Assembly (NCBI GenBank): GCA_017792465.1
Contig: CP051234.1
Location: 4,000,501-4,064,500, forward strand
Direction: 5' to 3'
Origin: Filomicrobium sp.
Lineage (GTDB): Bacteria > Pseudomonadota > Alphaproteobacteria > Rhizobiales > Hyphomicrobiaceae
DNA: 64,000 nucleotides
Position numbers and translations under genes: made by a program. Positions 8,196 to 17,248 of this stretch are shown here, one piece after another; the first letter of the stretch is position 1; the number at the start of each line of letters is the position of its first letter. The notes below the pieces were generated by a model, which saw only the letters and a list, made by a program, of their open reading frames with translations, ran no database searches and was not told where the DNA came from.

Positions 8196-9566
8196 TCAGT
8201 GTCCATAGAAATATTCAGGCAGGAAGAGTGCAATGCCTGGGAAGGTGTAGAGCAGGATCATCGAGATCAGCACCATCACCAGATAAGGCATCGTGCCTGA
8301 GAAGATCTGCGTCAATTGCACATGGGGCGGCGCTATCCCTTTTAGGTAATAGGCCGCCATGGCCATGGGCGGTGTTAAGAACGATGTCTGCAGGTTGAGC
8401 GCGATCAGGATGCCAAAGAATAGTGGATCGATATTGAAGTGGTTCAAGAGTGGTAAGAAGATCGGCACGAAGATGATGATGATCTCGGACCATTCCAGCG
8501 GCCAGCCGAGCAGGAAGATGATGAGCTGCGCCAAGATGAGGAACATGATCGGCGACAGGTCGAGCGCGATGACGAAGTCCTTCACCAGCTGCTCTCCACC
8601 CAGATAGGAGAAGACCGAGGAGAAGGTCCAGGAGCCGACGAAGAGCCAGCAGACCATGGCTGAGGTTCTGACCGTCAGATAGACGGATTCCTTTAAGCGA
8701 TCCCAAGTCAATGCGCGGTAGGCGGCTGCCAGGACCAGGCCGCCGAGTGAGCCGACGGCTGCAGCTTCTGACGGGGTCGCCAAGCCGAAAAGGATTGCGC
8801 CGAGGACCGAGAGGATCAGCAATGCGAGCGGCACGAAGGACGTCAGCAGCAGCAGATAAAGTTTCCATCCCGAAATGTCGGGCATGTCTTCGTCGCGCGG
8901 TTTGGGTGCGACCTGCGGCTGAATGGCGGCGCGGCCGACGACGTAAATGAGGTAGAGGCCGGCGAGCATGAAGCCCGGTAGGAAGGCCGCCGCATACAGC
9001 TTGACGACGGAGACGTTGGTTGTCGCCGAATAGACAATCAGCATGATCGACGGCGGAATGAGAATGCCGAGGCAGCCGCCGGCGCAAATCACACCTGAAG
9101 CATACGAGATGTCATAGCGGGCTTTGAGCATTTGCGGGAATGCCAGGAGCCCCATCAGCGTGACGACGGCGCCGACGATCCCGGTCGCGGTGGCGAACAA
9201 CGCGCAGGTGATGAGCGCTGCCACCGCCATGGAGCCGGGCAGATTGCGGGCAGCGACCTGCAGCGTCGTGAACAATCGGTCGACGATGTTGGCGCGTTCG
9301 ACGATGTAGCCCATGAACAAGAAGAGCGGGATTGCCGTCAACACGTCGGACGACATCACCGAGTACGTCTGATTGACGAGCAAGTCGAAGATGCGGTTGT
9401 CGAGGTAGGATAAAAGGTTGGAGGTGTCGATGCGCGTTGCATCGAAATAGGCGTAGTAGCCGAAGATTACGCCCATCGCCATCAAGGTGAAGGCGATCGG
9501 GAAGCCGAGCAGCACGACAAGTATGAAGAGCGTCAGCATCAAAATGGCGACTTGAGGGTCCGTCAT
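8196..9566 (-). CDS. TRAP transporter large permease subunit (DctM-like)
   Basis: 456 residues of almost continuous hydrophobic helices (about 12), the channel subunit of a sodium-driven tripartite transporter. I start it at the ATG at 9566, where it overlaps the dctQ stop as ATGA; the open frame to 9713 adds an arginine-rich, non-membrane N-terminus inside dctQ. Landmarks are GFPIAFTLM near the N-terminus, the CAGGCLGILIPPS region and LNLQTSFLTPP near the C-terminus, all usual in DctM. Confidence 0.93.
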   Translation of the reverse strand: MTDPQVAILMLTLFILVVLLGFPIAFTLMAMGVIFGYYAYFDATRIDTSNLLSYLDNRIFDLLVNQTYSVMSSDVLTAIPLFLFMGYIVERANIVDRLFTTLQVAARNLPGSMAVAALITCALFATATGIVGAVVTLMGLLAFPQMLKARYDISYASGVICAGGCLGILIPPSIMLIVYSATTNVSVVKLYAAAFLPGFMLAGLYLIYVVGRAAIQPQVAPKPRDEDMPDISGWKLYLLLLTSFVPLALLILSVLGAILFGLATPSEAAAVGSLGGLVLAAAYRALTWDRLKESVYLTVRTSAMVCWLFVGSWTFSSVFSYLGGEQLVKDFVIALDLSPIMFLILAQLIIFLLGWPLEWSEIIIIFVPIFLPLLNHFNIDPLFFGILIALNLQTSFLTPPMAMAAYYLKGIAPPHVQLTQIFSGTMPYLVMVLISMILLYTFPGIALFLPEYFYGH

Positions 9567-10177
9567 TTGCCGTCTGCTCCTTTGTCGGCTTCGTAATCTT
9601 GTTGGAGGCGTCGATGGTCTTCGGCCTGGTGCTGCAGGACGGTTTCGAGTTCTTCGACATCTTCCAGTTTGCCAGGCCATTGCCCGGTCTTGAGACAGAT
9701 GAGGCAGCGGCAAACCTGGGCGGTGCCTTGAACGAAGAGCAAGGCTCCGGCGGCCGGGATGATCAGCTTGAACTGCCAGATGGGAATATTTGCAGGGCTC
9801 ATGGAGCTGACTTCGCCCCAGCGGAAGGAGCGTTCGGAGAATTTCCAGCCGGCCAGCACGAGGGCGATGACGCCGGGGAAGAAGAAGATGAAGTACAAGA
9901 ACAGTTCAAGGCGCGCCTGGGTCTTGGGCGACCAGGTCCGGAAGAAGACGTCGCCGCGGACGTGGCTGTCGCGGGCAAGAGCGTAAGCGCCGCCCATCAT
10001 GAACAGCGTGCCGTACATCATGTAAGAGATGTCAAAAGCCCAGGCGGTTGGGTCGCGCAGGACGTAGCGCACGAACACCTCGTAACCGACCCCGAAAATC
10101 ATCACCATGATGCACCACGCAAACGCGTGACCAACCCAGGTCGAAAATTTGTCGACCGCTTCGATATAGCGCTGCAC
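9563..10177 (-). CDS. TRAP transporter small permease subunit (DctQ-like)
   Basis: 204 residues with four membrane helices, typical of the DctQ subunit that pairs with DctM. The first codon is GTG. The last 45 residues are an unusually long, charged, Gln/Glu-rich cytoplasmic tail, probably a coiled coil. The gene sits 230 bp after dctP, and its stop overlaps the dctM start. Confidence 0.88.
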   Translation of the reverse strand: MQRYIEAVDKFSTWVGHAFAWCIMVMIFGVGYEVFVRYVLRDPTAWAFDISYMMYGTLFMMGGAYALARDSHVRGDVFFRTWSPKTQARLELFLYFIFFFPGVIALVLAGWKFSERSFRWGEVSSMSPANIPIWQFKLIIPAAGALLFVQGTAQVCRCLICLKTGQWPGKLEDVEELETVLQHQAEDHRRLQQDYEADKGADGK

Positions 10178-10364
10178 GTCTCGATCCGATCTGTCGCTGT
10201 TTCAGCCCGTCGTAGCAGGCTTCACATTGTTGATCTACAGGCGCGCCGGGGAGAGTTGGCGCCTGATTCAATACTTCGTGGCTGCTGCGAGGGAAATTCG
10301 TTTGGAAGGCGGTCGGGGACCGAATTTGTCTGGCAGCCGTGCCAATTGTGTCTGGCGCAAAGGA

Positions 10365-10389
10365 AGCCGGCGTTAGATGCGCCGGCCTC
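10365..10389 (-). promoter_or_regulatory. GC-rich hairpin between dctP and dctQ
   Basis: A stem of GCCGGCG with CGCCGGC around a short loop lies 20-40 bases after the dctP stop. On the transcribed strand only a short T-run follows, so it reads better as an mRNA-stabilising or attenuating structure than as a full terminator. It would favour expression of the binding protein over the permeases. Confidence 0.5.
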
Positions 10390-10407
10390 CAAAGCTGTCA
10401 GGACTGC

Positions 10408-11553
10408 TTAGATTTCTTTGGACAGTCTGTCTGGGAAGTAATGGTCGAAAGCCAGCTTATAATCGGCTGCGTTCATCAGGTAGTAGTAGGCAACGCGCTC
10501 GGCCCATGCCCGCTGGCTGTCGACGACCTTCTTGAAGAAGGCATCCTGCTCAAGCGTCTCGAGGACCTTGTCCCAGCTCTTCAACTGGGCGGACATGACC
10601 GACTTCGGCGTGCGGTGAACGTTGACGCCGTCTTCCTTCATGAGGCCCTGGAGGTCTTTCGAGTAGCTGTCGAGGCCAAGCGTATAGTTGGCGGTGGAAG
10701 CTGCTTCGGCGCCGTATTCGCAGATCGCCTGGATTTCTTCAGGCAGGGATTCGAATTTCTTCTTGGAGAAGATGATTTCGAAGAACTCTGCAGCCTGATG
10801 GTAGGAACCCAGCATGTAGTCCTTCGAAACGTTCTGAGCGCCGAACTGGCGGTCGGAGGTCGGGTTGTTGAATTCGAAGGCTTCGATGACGCCGCGCTCA
10901 AGTGCCGGGATGATTTCGCCGCCGGGCAGCTGTGTGACCTTGAGGCCCATGCCCTGCATAATGTCGGTGGCCAGACCAACGGTGCGGTACTTCAAGCCCT
11001 GCATGTCGTCAGCCGATTTGATTTCCTTCTTGAACCATCCCAGCGGCTGGGTCGGCATCGGCATGGCGAAGAAGCCGACGACGTCGAGGCCGAGGATGTC
11101 CTGGGTCAGCTCGCGATAGAGTTCGCGGCCGTCTTCGGTCTGGATCCAGGCGAGCATCTGGGTGGCGTCGCAGCCCAGAACCGGGCCGGTGCCGAAGAGC
11201 GAAGCGGCTTTGTTTTTGCCGTACCAGTAAGCCGTCACGGTGTGGGCGCAGTCGATGACGCCGTCAGAGCAGGCGTCCTGGACCTGGAAGGCTTTAACAA
11301 CAGCACCGGAAGGCAGAAGGTCGAACTTGAGGCGACCGCCAGCCATTTTTTCGCAGCGCTCGACGTATTGTTTGGCCATGTCCTGGAAAATCGCGTTTGC
11401 GCCCCAGGAGCTTTGCATCTTTAGCGTGATGGTTTCAGCACGCGAGACGTTCGGCATGGCAACGGTGCCGACAGCTGCGGTGCCGGCGGCGACGGCGCTG
11501 CCTTTCAGGAAACGGCGGCGATTGACCGCGTTCTTATCGACCTTGGACGTCAT
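10408..11553 (-). CDS. TRAP transporter substrate-binding protein (DctP; FcbT1/TakP-like)
   Basis: 381 residues from the ATG at 11553, which has AGGGAGAC upstream; the longer frame has no support. A twin-arginine signal (RRRFLKG, residues 12-18) and a hydrophobic segment ending around SRAE direct it to the periplasm. The mature part is a DctP-family binding protein of the subgroup linked to 2-oxo acids and chloroaromatic acids (COG4663). The Arg that usually binds the ligand carboxylate is probably in the KYRTVG segment. The ligand is likely a monocarboxylate, which agrees with the haloacid and glyoxylate genes next door. Confidence 0.9.
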   Translation of the reverse strand: MTSKVDKNAVNRRRFLKGSAVAAGTAAVGTVAMPNVSRAETITLKMQSSWGANAIFQDMAKQYVERCEKMAGGRLKFDLLPSGAVVKAFQVQDACSDGVIDCAHTVTAYWYGKNKAASLFGTGPVLGCDATQMLAWIQTEDGRELYRELTQDILGLDVVGFFAMPMPTQPLGWFKKEIKSADDMQGLKYRTVGLATDIMQGMGLKVTQLPGGEIIPALERGVIEAFEFNNPTSDRQFGAQNVSKDYMLGSYHQAAEFFEIIFSKKKFESLPEEIQAICEYGAEAASTANYTLGLDSYSKDLQGLMKEDGVNVHRTPKSVMSAQLKSWDKVLETLEQDAFFKKVVDSQRAWAERVAYYYLMNAADYKLAFDHYFPDRLSKEI

Positions 11554-12048
11554 AATGATAGTCTCCCTGGTGGTTTCCAAAATTCTTCGGCCTTTGGCCC
11601 TAGGCTCTTTGGCCTGGTGCCGGCTCATTATTGTTGGGCCTTGCAGTGGAATTCTCTAAGGTGGACACAGCACGTCTGCTGGCTGCAATCCGATATGTCC
11701 TCGGCAAACTCGTATACGAGACCCCTTTCGAACCTAATTGTCGCAGAAGCTCGCGTAAACGGGTTTTTTGTGTTCGCTCGATGTTTTGAACGGTTGGGTG
11801 CCTTCGGCAAACGTGCATATTTTTCAGGCATTTAGCGTCATGTTGCGCGGCCGTCTGAGTTCGCTGCAGTGCCGCAAAAGGCCTTTCTGGCTCGCGGCGT
11901 TGCGACGTCTGTCGCTGCAATTCACGCTTTCGTTGCTTTGACGGCGTCCGTCCGGTGAGATATTCGGCTCATGTCAAATGAGCTCGGCGCGGCAAGCACG
12001 CGCTTGAGCGGTATTCCTTTACAGCAGCGACTCTCAGGACAGAAAAGC
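11554..12048. other. Divergent promoter region, TRAP genes / aminotransferase
   Basis: 495 bases with no convincing gene; small frames in both directions lack ribosome sites and known motifs. It must hold the promoters of the leftward TRAP-amidase unit and the rightward aminotransferase-dehalogenase unit, which could therefore share an operator. No regulator gene is adjacent. Confidence 0.5.
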
Positions 12049-13251
12049 ATGTCGAAGAAGCCGAACCGTGCCGGCCGCCATTTTCTTCAGATTCCGGGAC
12101 CGACACCCGTCCCCAGCCGTATCGAGCGCGCCATGGTCCGCCCGATCATGGACCACCGCAGCCAGGAGTTTTCGGACTTCTCCTTGCGGTTGCTGGAAGA
12201 ACTGAAGGTCCTTTTCAAGACCAAGCACCCGGTCATCATGTTCCCGGCGTCGGGGACCGGCGCATGGGAAGCGGCTTTGACGAACACGCTGTCGGCAGGC
12301 GACAAGATTGTCATGTTCGAGACGGGTCAGTTCTCGATGCTTTGGCAGGTGATGGCCAAACGGCTTGGTCTCAACGTTGAATATATCGAGTCGGATTGGC
12401 GCATCGGTGTCGATTCGAGCGCGATTGCGGAGCGGCTCAAGGCCGACAAGGCTCACGAGATCAAAGCCGTTGCGATCGTTCACAACGAGACCGCGACGGG
12501 CTGCTGCTCGCCGGTCGCTGAGGTTCGCAAGGCTCTCGACGATACCGGCCATCCGGCGCTGCTTCTTGTCGATACAATCTCGTCGCTGGCCTGCGTCGAC
12601 TACCAGCATGATGCCTGGGGCGTCGACGTCACGGTCTGCGGTTCGCAAAAAGGCATGATGCTGCCGCCAGGTCTGTCGTTCACCGCCGTCAGCCCGAAGG
12701 CCTTGGAAGTCTCCAAGTCTGCGAAGCTGCCGAAGGCGTTCTTCTCGTGGGATGACATGCTTGGGCCGAATGAGAAGGGCTTCTATCCCTACACGCCGGC
12801 GATCACGCTCATGTATGGTCTCGAAGAAGCCCTTAAGATGCTGCATGAAGAAGGGCTCGATAACGTTTTTGCCCGTCATGCGAAGCTGGCTGCTGGTGTC
12901 CGGGCCGCCGTCGATGCCTGGGGTCTAGAGAACCAGTGCCGCGATGGGAAATATTATTCTAATGCTGTCACATCGATCCGCATGCCCGACGGGCACAGCG
13001 CCGATGCGTTCCGCAAGCTGGTCCTTGAAAACTTCAACATGTCGCTGGGCGCCGGTCTCAGCAAGGTTGCCGACAAGGTCTTCCGCATCGGTCACCTGGG
13101 CGACACCAACGAACTGACCATCATCGGCGCACTGGGCGGCGTTGAAATGGGGCTTGATCTCGCCGGCGTTCCGCACCGCGCTGGTGGCGTTGATGCGGCA
13201 ATGGCAGAGTTCAAGAAGTATGCCCAGGTTGAACAGGCGAAGGCTGCCTGA
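12049..13251 (+). CDS. Serine-glyoxylate-type aminotransferase (class V)
   Basis: 400 residues of the alanine/serine-glyoxylate aminotransferase family, which transfers an amino group to glyoxylate to give glycine. I start it at 12049 (AGGACAG upstream; the N-terminus then begins just ahead of the conserved FLQIPGPTPVP). The PLP lysine is Lys201 in GSQKGMMLPPG, and Asp175 in LLVDTIS binds the pyridine nitrogen. In methylotrophs this step makes hydroxypyruvate from serine (SgaA). Relatives of this family also include aspartate-glyoxylate (BhcA) and taurine-type enzymes, so the donor is uncertain. The following dehalogenase gene starts 30 bases downstream. Confidence 0.85.
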   Translation: MSKKPNRAGRHFLQIPGPTPVPSRIERAMVRPIMDHRSQEFSDFSLRLLEELKVLFKTKHPVIMFPASGTGAWEAALTNTLSAGDKIVMFETGQFSMLWQVMAKRLGLNVEYIESDWRIGVDSSAIAERLKADKAHEIKAVAIVHNETATGCCSPVAEVRKALDDTGHPALLLVDTISSLACVDYQHDAWGVDVTVCGSQKGMMLPPGLSFTAVSPKALEVSKSAKLPKAFFSWDDMLGPNEKGFYPYTPAITLMYGLEEALKMLHEEGLDNVFARHAKLAAGVRAAVDAWGLENQCRDGKYYSNAVTSIRMPDGHSADAFRKLVLENFNMSLGAGLSKVADKVFRIGHLGDTNELTIIGALGGVEMGLDLAGVPHRAGGVDAAMAEFKKYAQVEQAKAA

Positions 13252-13281
13252 TCAACGTTACCTCAAAAGGGACGAACATCG

Positions 13282-13938
13282 ATGACTGAACCCAAAAGTT
13301 ACGTCTTCGATGCCTACGGCACGTTGTTCGACGTGCATTCGGCGGCCGCGCAGCATGCGGCCGCCATTGGCGAGCGCTGGCAGGTCCTCTCGGAGAACTG
13401 GCGGACCAAGCAGCTGGAGTATTCGTGGGTTCGTGCGCTTGCCGGGCGTCAGGTTTCGTTCTGGCAAATTACCGAAGATGCGCTTGATTTCGCTATCGCC
13501 ACGGCTGGCGGGGCCGGTTCGCAATTGCGCGGCGAGCTTCTGGAAGCCTACCGGCATCTGCAGGCCTACCCGGAAGTCCCCGACGTTCTATCCAAGTTGA
13601 AAGCCCGCGGTGCCAAGGTGGCAATTCTATCGAACGGCGATCCTGACATGCTGGCGACAGCTGTCGGTTCCGCCGGGTTGTCGGGTGCGTTCGATGCGGT
13701 GATGTCGGTCAAAGAGGCTGGGATCTTCAAGCCGGCTCAGCAAGTTTATCAGCTTGCGGTTGATCAAACGGGCGCAAGTCCGAGCGAAATATCATTTCAA
13801 TCGTCGAACCGCTGGGATATCGCGGGGGCTTCTGCCTTCGGCTTCCGGACGGTCTGGATCAATCGCACCTCACGGGCCGACGAATACCAGGACCTGGCGT
13901 CTGATGCCGTTGTGGCCGACCTCACCGGGCTGTTGTGA
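13282..13938 (+). CDS. L-2-haloacid dehalogenase (HAD type II)
   Basis: 218 residues that hydrolyse L-2-haloacids to D-2-hydroxyacids (chloroacetate to glycolate, dichloroacetate to glyoxylate). All residues known to matter in the L-DEX/DhlB enzymes have counterparts: nucleophile Asp10 and Thr14 (FDAYGT), Arg41, Ser117-Asn118 (LSNG), Lys150, Tyr156, and the SSNRWD box (174-179). This complete set makes true dehalogenase chemistry likely rather than generic phosphatase action. The product would feed the neighbouring glyoxylate aminotransferase. Confidence 0.9.
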   Translation: MTEPKSYVFDAYGTLFDVHSAAAQHAAAIGERWQVLSENWRTKQLEYSWVRALAGRQVSFWQITEDALDFAIATAGGAGSQLRGELLEAYRHLQAYPEVPDVLSKLKARGAKVAILSNGDPDMLATAVGSAGLSGAFDAVMSVKEAGIFKPAQQVYQLAVDQTGASPSEISFQSSNRWDIAGASAFGFRTVWINRTSRADEYQDLASDAVVADLTGLL

Positions 13939-14169
13939 TTTTTCCGGTCTCAGGGGGTCGATTTCTGCGTTCCGTCAAAATTTGACTGTCGTCAAGGCGC
14001 TATCTCATCTGTTCGTTGAATATGTAAAACACGTGAGCAGACAGCGGGTCTGGCTCCTGGTTGTCGCGCGACGATCAAAGTCCCACATTCGGAGTCATCC
14101 GTCTCCCGCCGTTTGCGGTGTTGATAATCGCTTCTCGCCCGCAGGCGGAAGCCCCAACGAGGTCATTCA

Positions 14170-14604
14170 ATGTTCAAGCACATTCTGATTGCAACCGACG
14201 GCAGCGAGTTGGCCAATAAGGCGGTTCCCTATGGCCTTGAGCTTGCCAAGTTGACAGGCGCAAAAGTCACTGCGCTGACGGTTCGCCCGCATCTTGACGA
14301 CTTCGTTGCCGAGGGCGTCGTCATCACCGTGACCGATGAAGAAAAGGACGCCTTGAAGCAGGAGGTCGATCACCACCTCGATTTCGCGCGCCGGGAGGCG
14401 GAGACCAAGGGCGTCAAGCTCGAGACGATGCAGATCGAAAGCGGCGAGCCCTGGAAGGCGATTGTCGAAGCGGCCGACAAGACCGGTTGCGATTTGATCA
14501 TCATGGCGAGCCATGGCCGCCGCGGTTTGTCGGCACTTATTTTCGGCAGTGAGACGCAGGGAGTGCTGACGCACTGCGATATCCCGGTTTTGGTCTACCG
14601 TTGA
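14170..14604 (+). CDS. Universal stress protein, UspA family
   Basis: 144 residues forming one Usp domain. The N-terminal strand and loop (ILIATDGS) and the C-terminal nucleotide-binding signature (ASHGRRGLSAL...GS, about 117-133) fit an ATP-binding member of the family. Such proteins accumulate in stress or growth arrest. The gene stands alone; a candidate small RNA follows on the same strand. Confidence 0.93.
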   Translation: MFKHILIATDGSELANKAVPYGLELAKLTGAKVTALTVRPHLDDFVAEGVVITVTDEEKDALKQEVDHHLDFARREAETKGVKLETMQIESGEPWKAIVEAADKTGCDLIIMASHGRRGLSALIFGSETQGVLTHCDIPVLVYR

Positions 14605-14782
14605 TCGACGACCGTTGGCTCAGGCGATGTTATTGCCGGGCCTGATTGGTTGCGTTTTTTGACGATCTCAGAGTTGGCGTCGGGGCATCGTATCCGGCGC
14701 CTTTTTTCAATCGGGCGGGTCCGTTCCATCATTGCGCTGAGCATTGTCTGCAAATTGGTGATGCAATGGTTCGCCAAAGCTG
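14605..14782. other. Intergenic segment after the usp gene
   Basis: The first part of the 427-bp gap between the usp gene and the SLC13 gene. No gene is evident. The remainder of the gap is taken up by the promoter and candidate small RNA that follow. Confidence 0.4.
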
Positions 14783-14810
14783 TTGCACCGCGCGAAAGTA
14801 ACGCTATAAC
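14783..14810 (+). promoter_or_regulatory. Sigma-70-type promoter of a candidate small RNA
   Basis: TTGCAC (14783-14788) and TATAAC (14805-14810) are separated by 16 bases. Transcription would start near 14817. No open frame with a ribosome site follows before the terminator at 14938-14970. Confidence 0.65.
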
Positions 14811-14816
14811 GTTGGC

Positions 14817-14970
14817 AGGGCGTGGGCCGGTTCGTCCGGTCCAAGTCCAGGGAGACGGGAAGGTGTGCCGTTTTGAGGCCACGCTGCGGTGCGCCTTCCC
14901 TCTACTTTGGATTTGAATACGCTACTAAGAAGCTTGCAATGCACCGTATTTCGATACGGTGCATTTTTTT
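14817..14970 (+). ncRNA. Candidate structured small RNA, about 155 nt
   Basis: The transcript predicted between a good promoter and a strong terminator is about 155 nt and highly foldable. A first hairpin pairs GGGCCGG with CCGGTCC. A second has a 13-pair stem, GGGAAGGTGTGCC with GGTGCGCCTTCCC. The 3' end is a 12-bp stem with a TTCG tetraloop. No reading frame in it looks coding. Its length would suit 6S RNA, but I cannot match it to a family from memory. The next gene is convergent, so it is not a leader. Confidence 0.6.
14938..14970 (+). terminator. Rho-independent terminator with TTCG tetraloop
   Basis: A perfect 12-bp stem (14938-14949 with 14954-14965) closed by TTCG and followed by TTTTT. 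It ends the candidate small RNA. Confidence 0.93.
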
Positions 14971-15031
14971 GCTCCCGACGCCTCGGACGCCCGCATTCCT
15001 CCGGGCGATGTCGGTGAGGCTGGCGCGTCTC

Positions 15032-16834
15032 TCATAGGGGCCAAACCATCAGGATCATGGGGACGCCGACCGCCACAACAATGATTTCAAGCGGCAGACC
15101 CATCCGCCAGTAGTCTCCGAAGCGATAGCCACCTGGTCCCATGATCAAGGTGTTGTTCTTATGCCCGATCGGCGTCAGGAAGGCACAACTTGCAGCAACG
15201 GCAACCGCCATCAGGAACGGGTCGGGACTGACACCAAGCGAATTGGCGACTTCGACGGAAATCGGGGCCGCGACCAGTGCCGTTGCCGTATTGTTCAAGA
15301 CGTCCGACAGCGTCATCGTCAGCGCCATCAGAATTGTGAGGACGGCCCACGCCGGCAGGCCTTGCGAGATGTCGACGATGCCTTCTGCGAGAACCTTGGA
15401 GGCGCCGGATTTTTCAAGCGCTGCGCCGATGGGGATCAAAGATCCGATGAGGACGACCACGGGCCATTCGATGGCTTCGTAGAGCTGCTTCAGCGGCACG
15501 ATGTTCAAAAGCACGTAGAGCACGCAGACGAGAGCCAGTGCGACGGGAAGATAGAGAAAACCGAAGCTCGATAAGGTGATGGCGCCGGCAAACAACCCTG
15601 CGGCCAGCACGGCTTTTGAGGTGTTCTTGACTTCGAGCCCGCGCTCAGCCAGGGGCACGAGGCCCATCTCCTCGGCAAAGACTTTTGTGCGTTCCAGCGG
15701 CCCTAGTAGCAACAGCACATCGCCGACGGCAAACGACTCGCGCCGGACTCGTTTTCGTAGCCGGCGGCCTTCGCGCTGGATGCCGATCAGCCAGATCCCG
15801 TAGTTATCGAACAGGTTCATGCTGTTGGAGGAGCGGCCCTCGATGCGTGAGCCAGGGCGGACGACGACTTCGACAAGATCGAGATCGCTATCTTTGAGCT
15901 TTTCTCGCTGGTGTTCGTTGTCGACGTAATTGAGTTTGTGTTCGGCAACGTAGTCGTCGAGGTTTTCTGCGGCGGCTTCGACGAGGAGCACATCGCCCGG
16001 TTTCAGCGGCGTCCAGCCATGGCGTTTGTTGATGTAGCCGTGTTCCTGGATGACGTTGAGGATCTTGACTTCGCTTTTGGCAGAGGTCTCTTCAACCTCG
16101 ACAAGTTGCAGGCCAGCGAAATCGGAGTCTTCCTCGACGGTCAGCTCGGCAATGTAGTCGTTGAGCGTGAACGCTTCTTCGGCACCTCCGGCGCTGCCGG
16201 CCGAACTAGGGATCAGGCGCCAGCCAATGAGCGCTACGAAGGCAATTCCGGCTGCCGCGCAGACGATGCCAACGGGCGTGAAATCGAACATGTGGAAGGG
16301 CTCGCCCAAGGCCTTCTCGCGATAGGTCGAGATGATGATGTTGGGCGGGGTGCCGATCAGCGTGACGAGGCCACCGAGGATTGTCGCAAACGACAGCGGC
16401 ATCAGCGTCCAGGCGGCAGAGCGTTTGGCTTTGCGGGCGGCGTTGATGTCGACGGGCATGAGGAGTGCCAGCGCGCCGACGTTGTTCATGATGCCTGAGA
16501 GGAGGCCGCCGACCGTGGACATCACCGCAATGTGGATGGGGACTGAGCGTCCGGAAGCGGTCAGATGGCGGGCCAAGATGTCGACGGCGCCAGAGGCCGA
16601 TAGTCCGTAGCTGACGACAAGCACCAGCGCGATGATCATCGTGGCGGGATGTCCGAAACCTGAAAAAGCGTCGTCCTTGGAGACAACACCGATGATGACA
16701 GCCGCGACGAGAGCGGCGAAGGCGACGAGGTCGTAACGCCATCTGCCCCAGACGAGCAGAATGAGCACGCCGAGCAGAATGCCAAGGACTTCGAGCTGTT
16801 CGGTATTGAAAGGTAGTGCCGCAATATCAATCAT
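15032..16834 (-). CDS. SLC13-family anion permease with two TrkA-C (RCK_C) domains
   Basis: 600 residues. Two membrane halves, each with the SLC13/CitT hallmarks (IMNNVGALALLMP and GTPPNII in the first, SDVLNNTATALVAAP and TPIGHKNNTLIMGPGG in the second), flank a soluble middle. That middle, about residues 215-380, contains two RCK_C-like ligand-sensing modules, seen as repeated 'L-V-E-V' segments. Relatives move sulfate, dicarboxylates or other anions with sodium or protons. The substrate is not readable. The gene is alone and points towards the small RNA terminator. Confidence 0.88.
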   Translation of the reverse strand: MIDIAALPFNTEQLEVLGILLGVLILLVWGRWRYDLVAFAALVAAVIIGVVSKDDAFSGFGHPATMIIALVLVVSYGLSASGAVDILARHLTASGRSVPIHIAVMSTVGGLLSGIMNNVGALALLMPVDINAARKAKRSAAWTLMPLSFATILGGLVTLIGTPPNIIISTYREKALGEPFHMFDFTPVGIVCAAAGIAFVALIGWRLIPSSAGSAGGAEEAFTLNDYIAELTVEEDSDFAGLQLVEVEETSAKSEVKILNVIQEHGYINKRHGWTPLKPGDVLLVEAAAENLDDYVAEHKLNYVDNEHQREKLKDSDLDLVEVVVRPGSRIEGRSSNSMNLFDNYGIWLIGIQREGRRLRKRVRRESFAVGDVLLLLGPLERTKVFAEEMGLVPLAERGLEVKNTSKAVLAAGLFAGAITLSSFGFLYLPVALALVCVLYVLLNIVPLKQLYEAIEWPVVVLIGSLIPIGAALEKSGASKVLAEGIVDISQGLPAWAVLTILMALTMTLSDVLNNTATALVAAPISVEVANSLGVSPDPFLMAVAVAASCAFLTPIGHKNNTLIMGPGGYRFGDYWRMGLPLEIIVVAVGVPMILMVWPL

Positions 16835-16963
16835 GGTGCGGAGTGTCGCCGAAGGTCGCCGTCAGCTGCAAGCCCTCTTGGTGTGACATTGCGACTTTGC
16901 GCGATTTAGGTGGTTTTGGAGGGACAGGTCGGGGAGAGCATTTCTCGCTCGGTAGCCGACCGT

Positions 16964-17248
16964 TCAGCGTTCGACCGTCACCGTCCAGCCGTGGGAGACG
17001 CAGCGCGCTCCGATTGCGACAGCGCCAAGCTGGAAGACCTGTTTGCAGGATAAGGCAGGTTCGTCGGACATACGCTCGGCGCTTCCGGCGAGCTTCAGGC
17101 CCGCGCCTGAACTGATTGCGAGGAAGTAGGATGTGGGTGGGCCCAGTTCGGAACTCGTCGCATGACCCTGCGGTTGCCAGATGATCAAAGCAAGTCCGGC
17201 GACCCCAAACGTGATGAGCGCAAGTGCCAATCGCTGCGACAACGGCAT
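16964..17248 (-). CDS. Small exported or membrane-anchored protein
   Basis: 94 residues. An N-terminal hydrophobic segment (about 7-25) followed by an Ala-Thr-Ser boundary looks like a signal peptide or anchor. The rest has two Cys residues (about 68 and 83). An AGGGGA ribosome site lies 6 bases upstream of the ATG, which is the main reason to call it. No family is recognised. Confidence 0.55.
   Translation of the reverse strand: MPLSQRLALALITFGVAGLALIIWQPQGHATSSELGPPTSYFLAISSGAGLKLAGSAERMSDEPALSCKQVFQLGAVAIGARCVSHGWTVTVER

Noticed and set aside
14840-14930. Partial resemblance to a cobalamin riboswitch (GGGAA...GGTG, GCCACGCTG)
   Set aside because: The core box is not matched, and no co-directional gene lies beyond the terminator; the next gene is convergent. 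A free small RNA is the better reading.
14817-14970. 4.5S SRP RNA
   Set aside because: The invariant GGUCAGG...GGAAGG...AGCAGCC block is absent.
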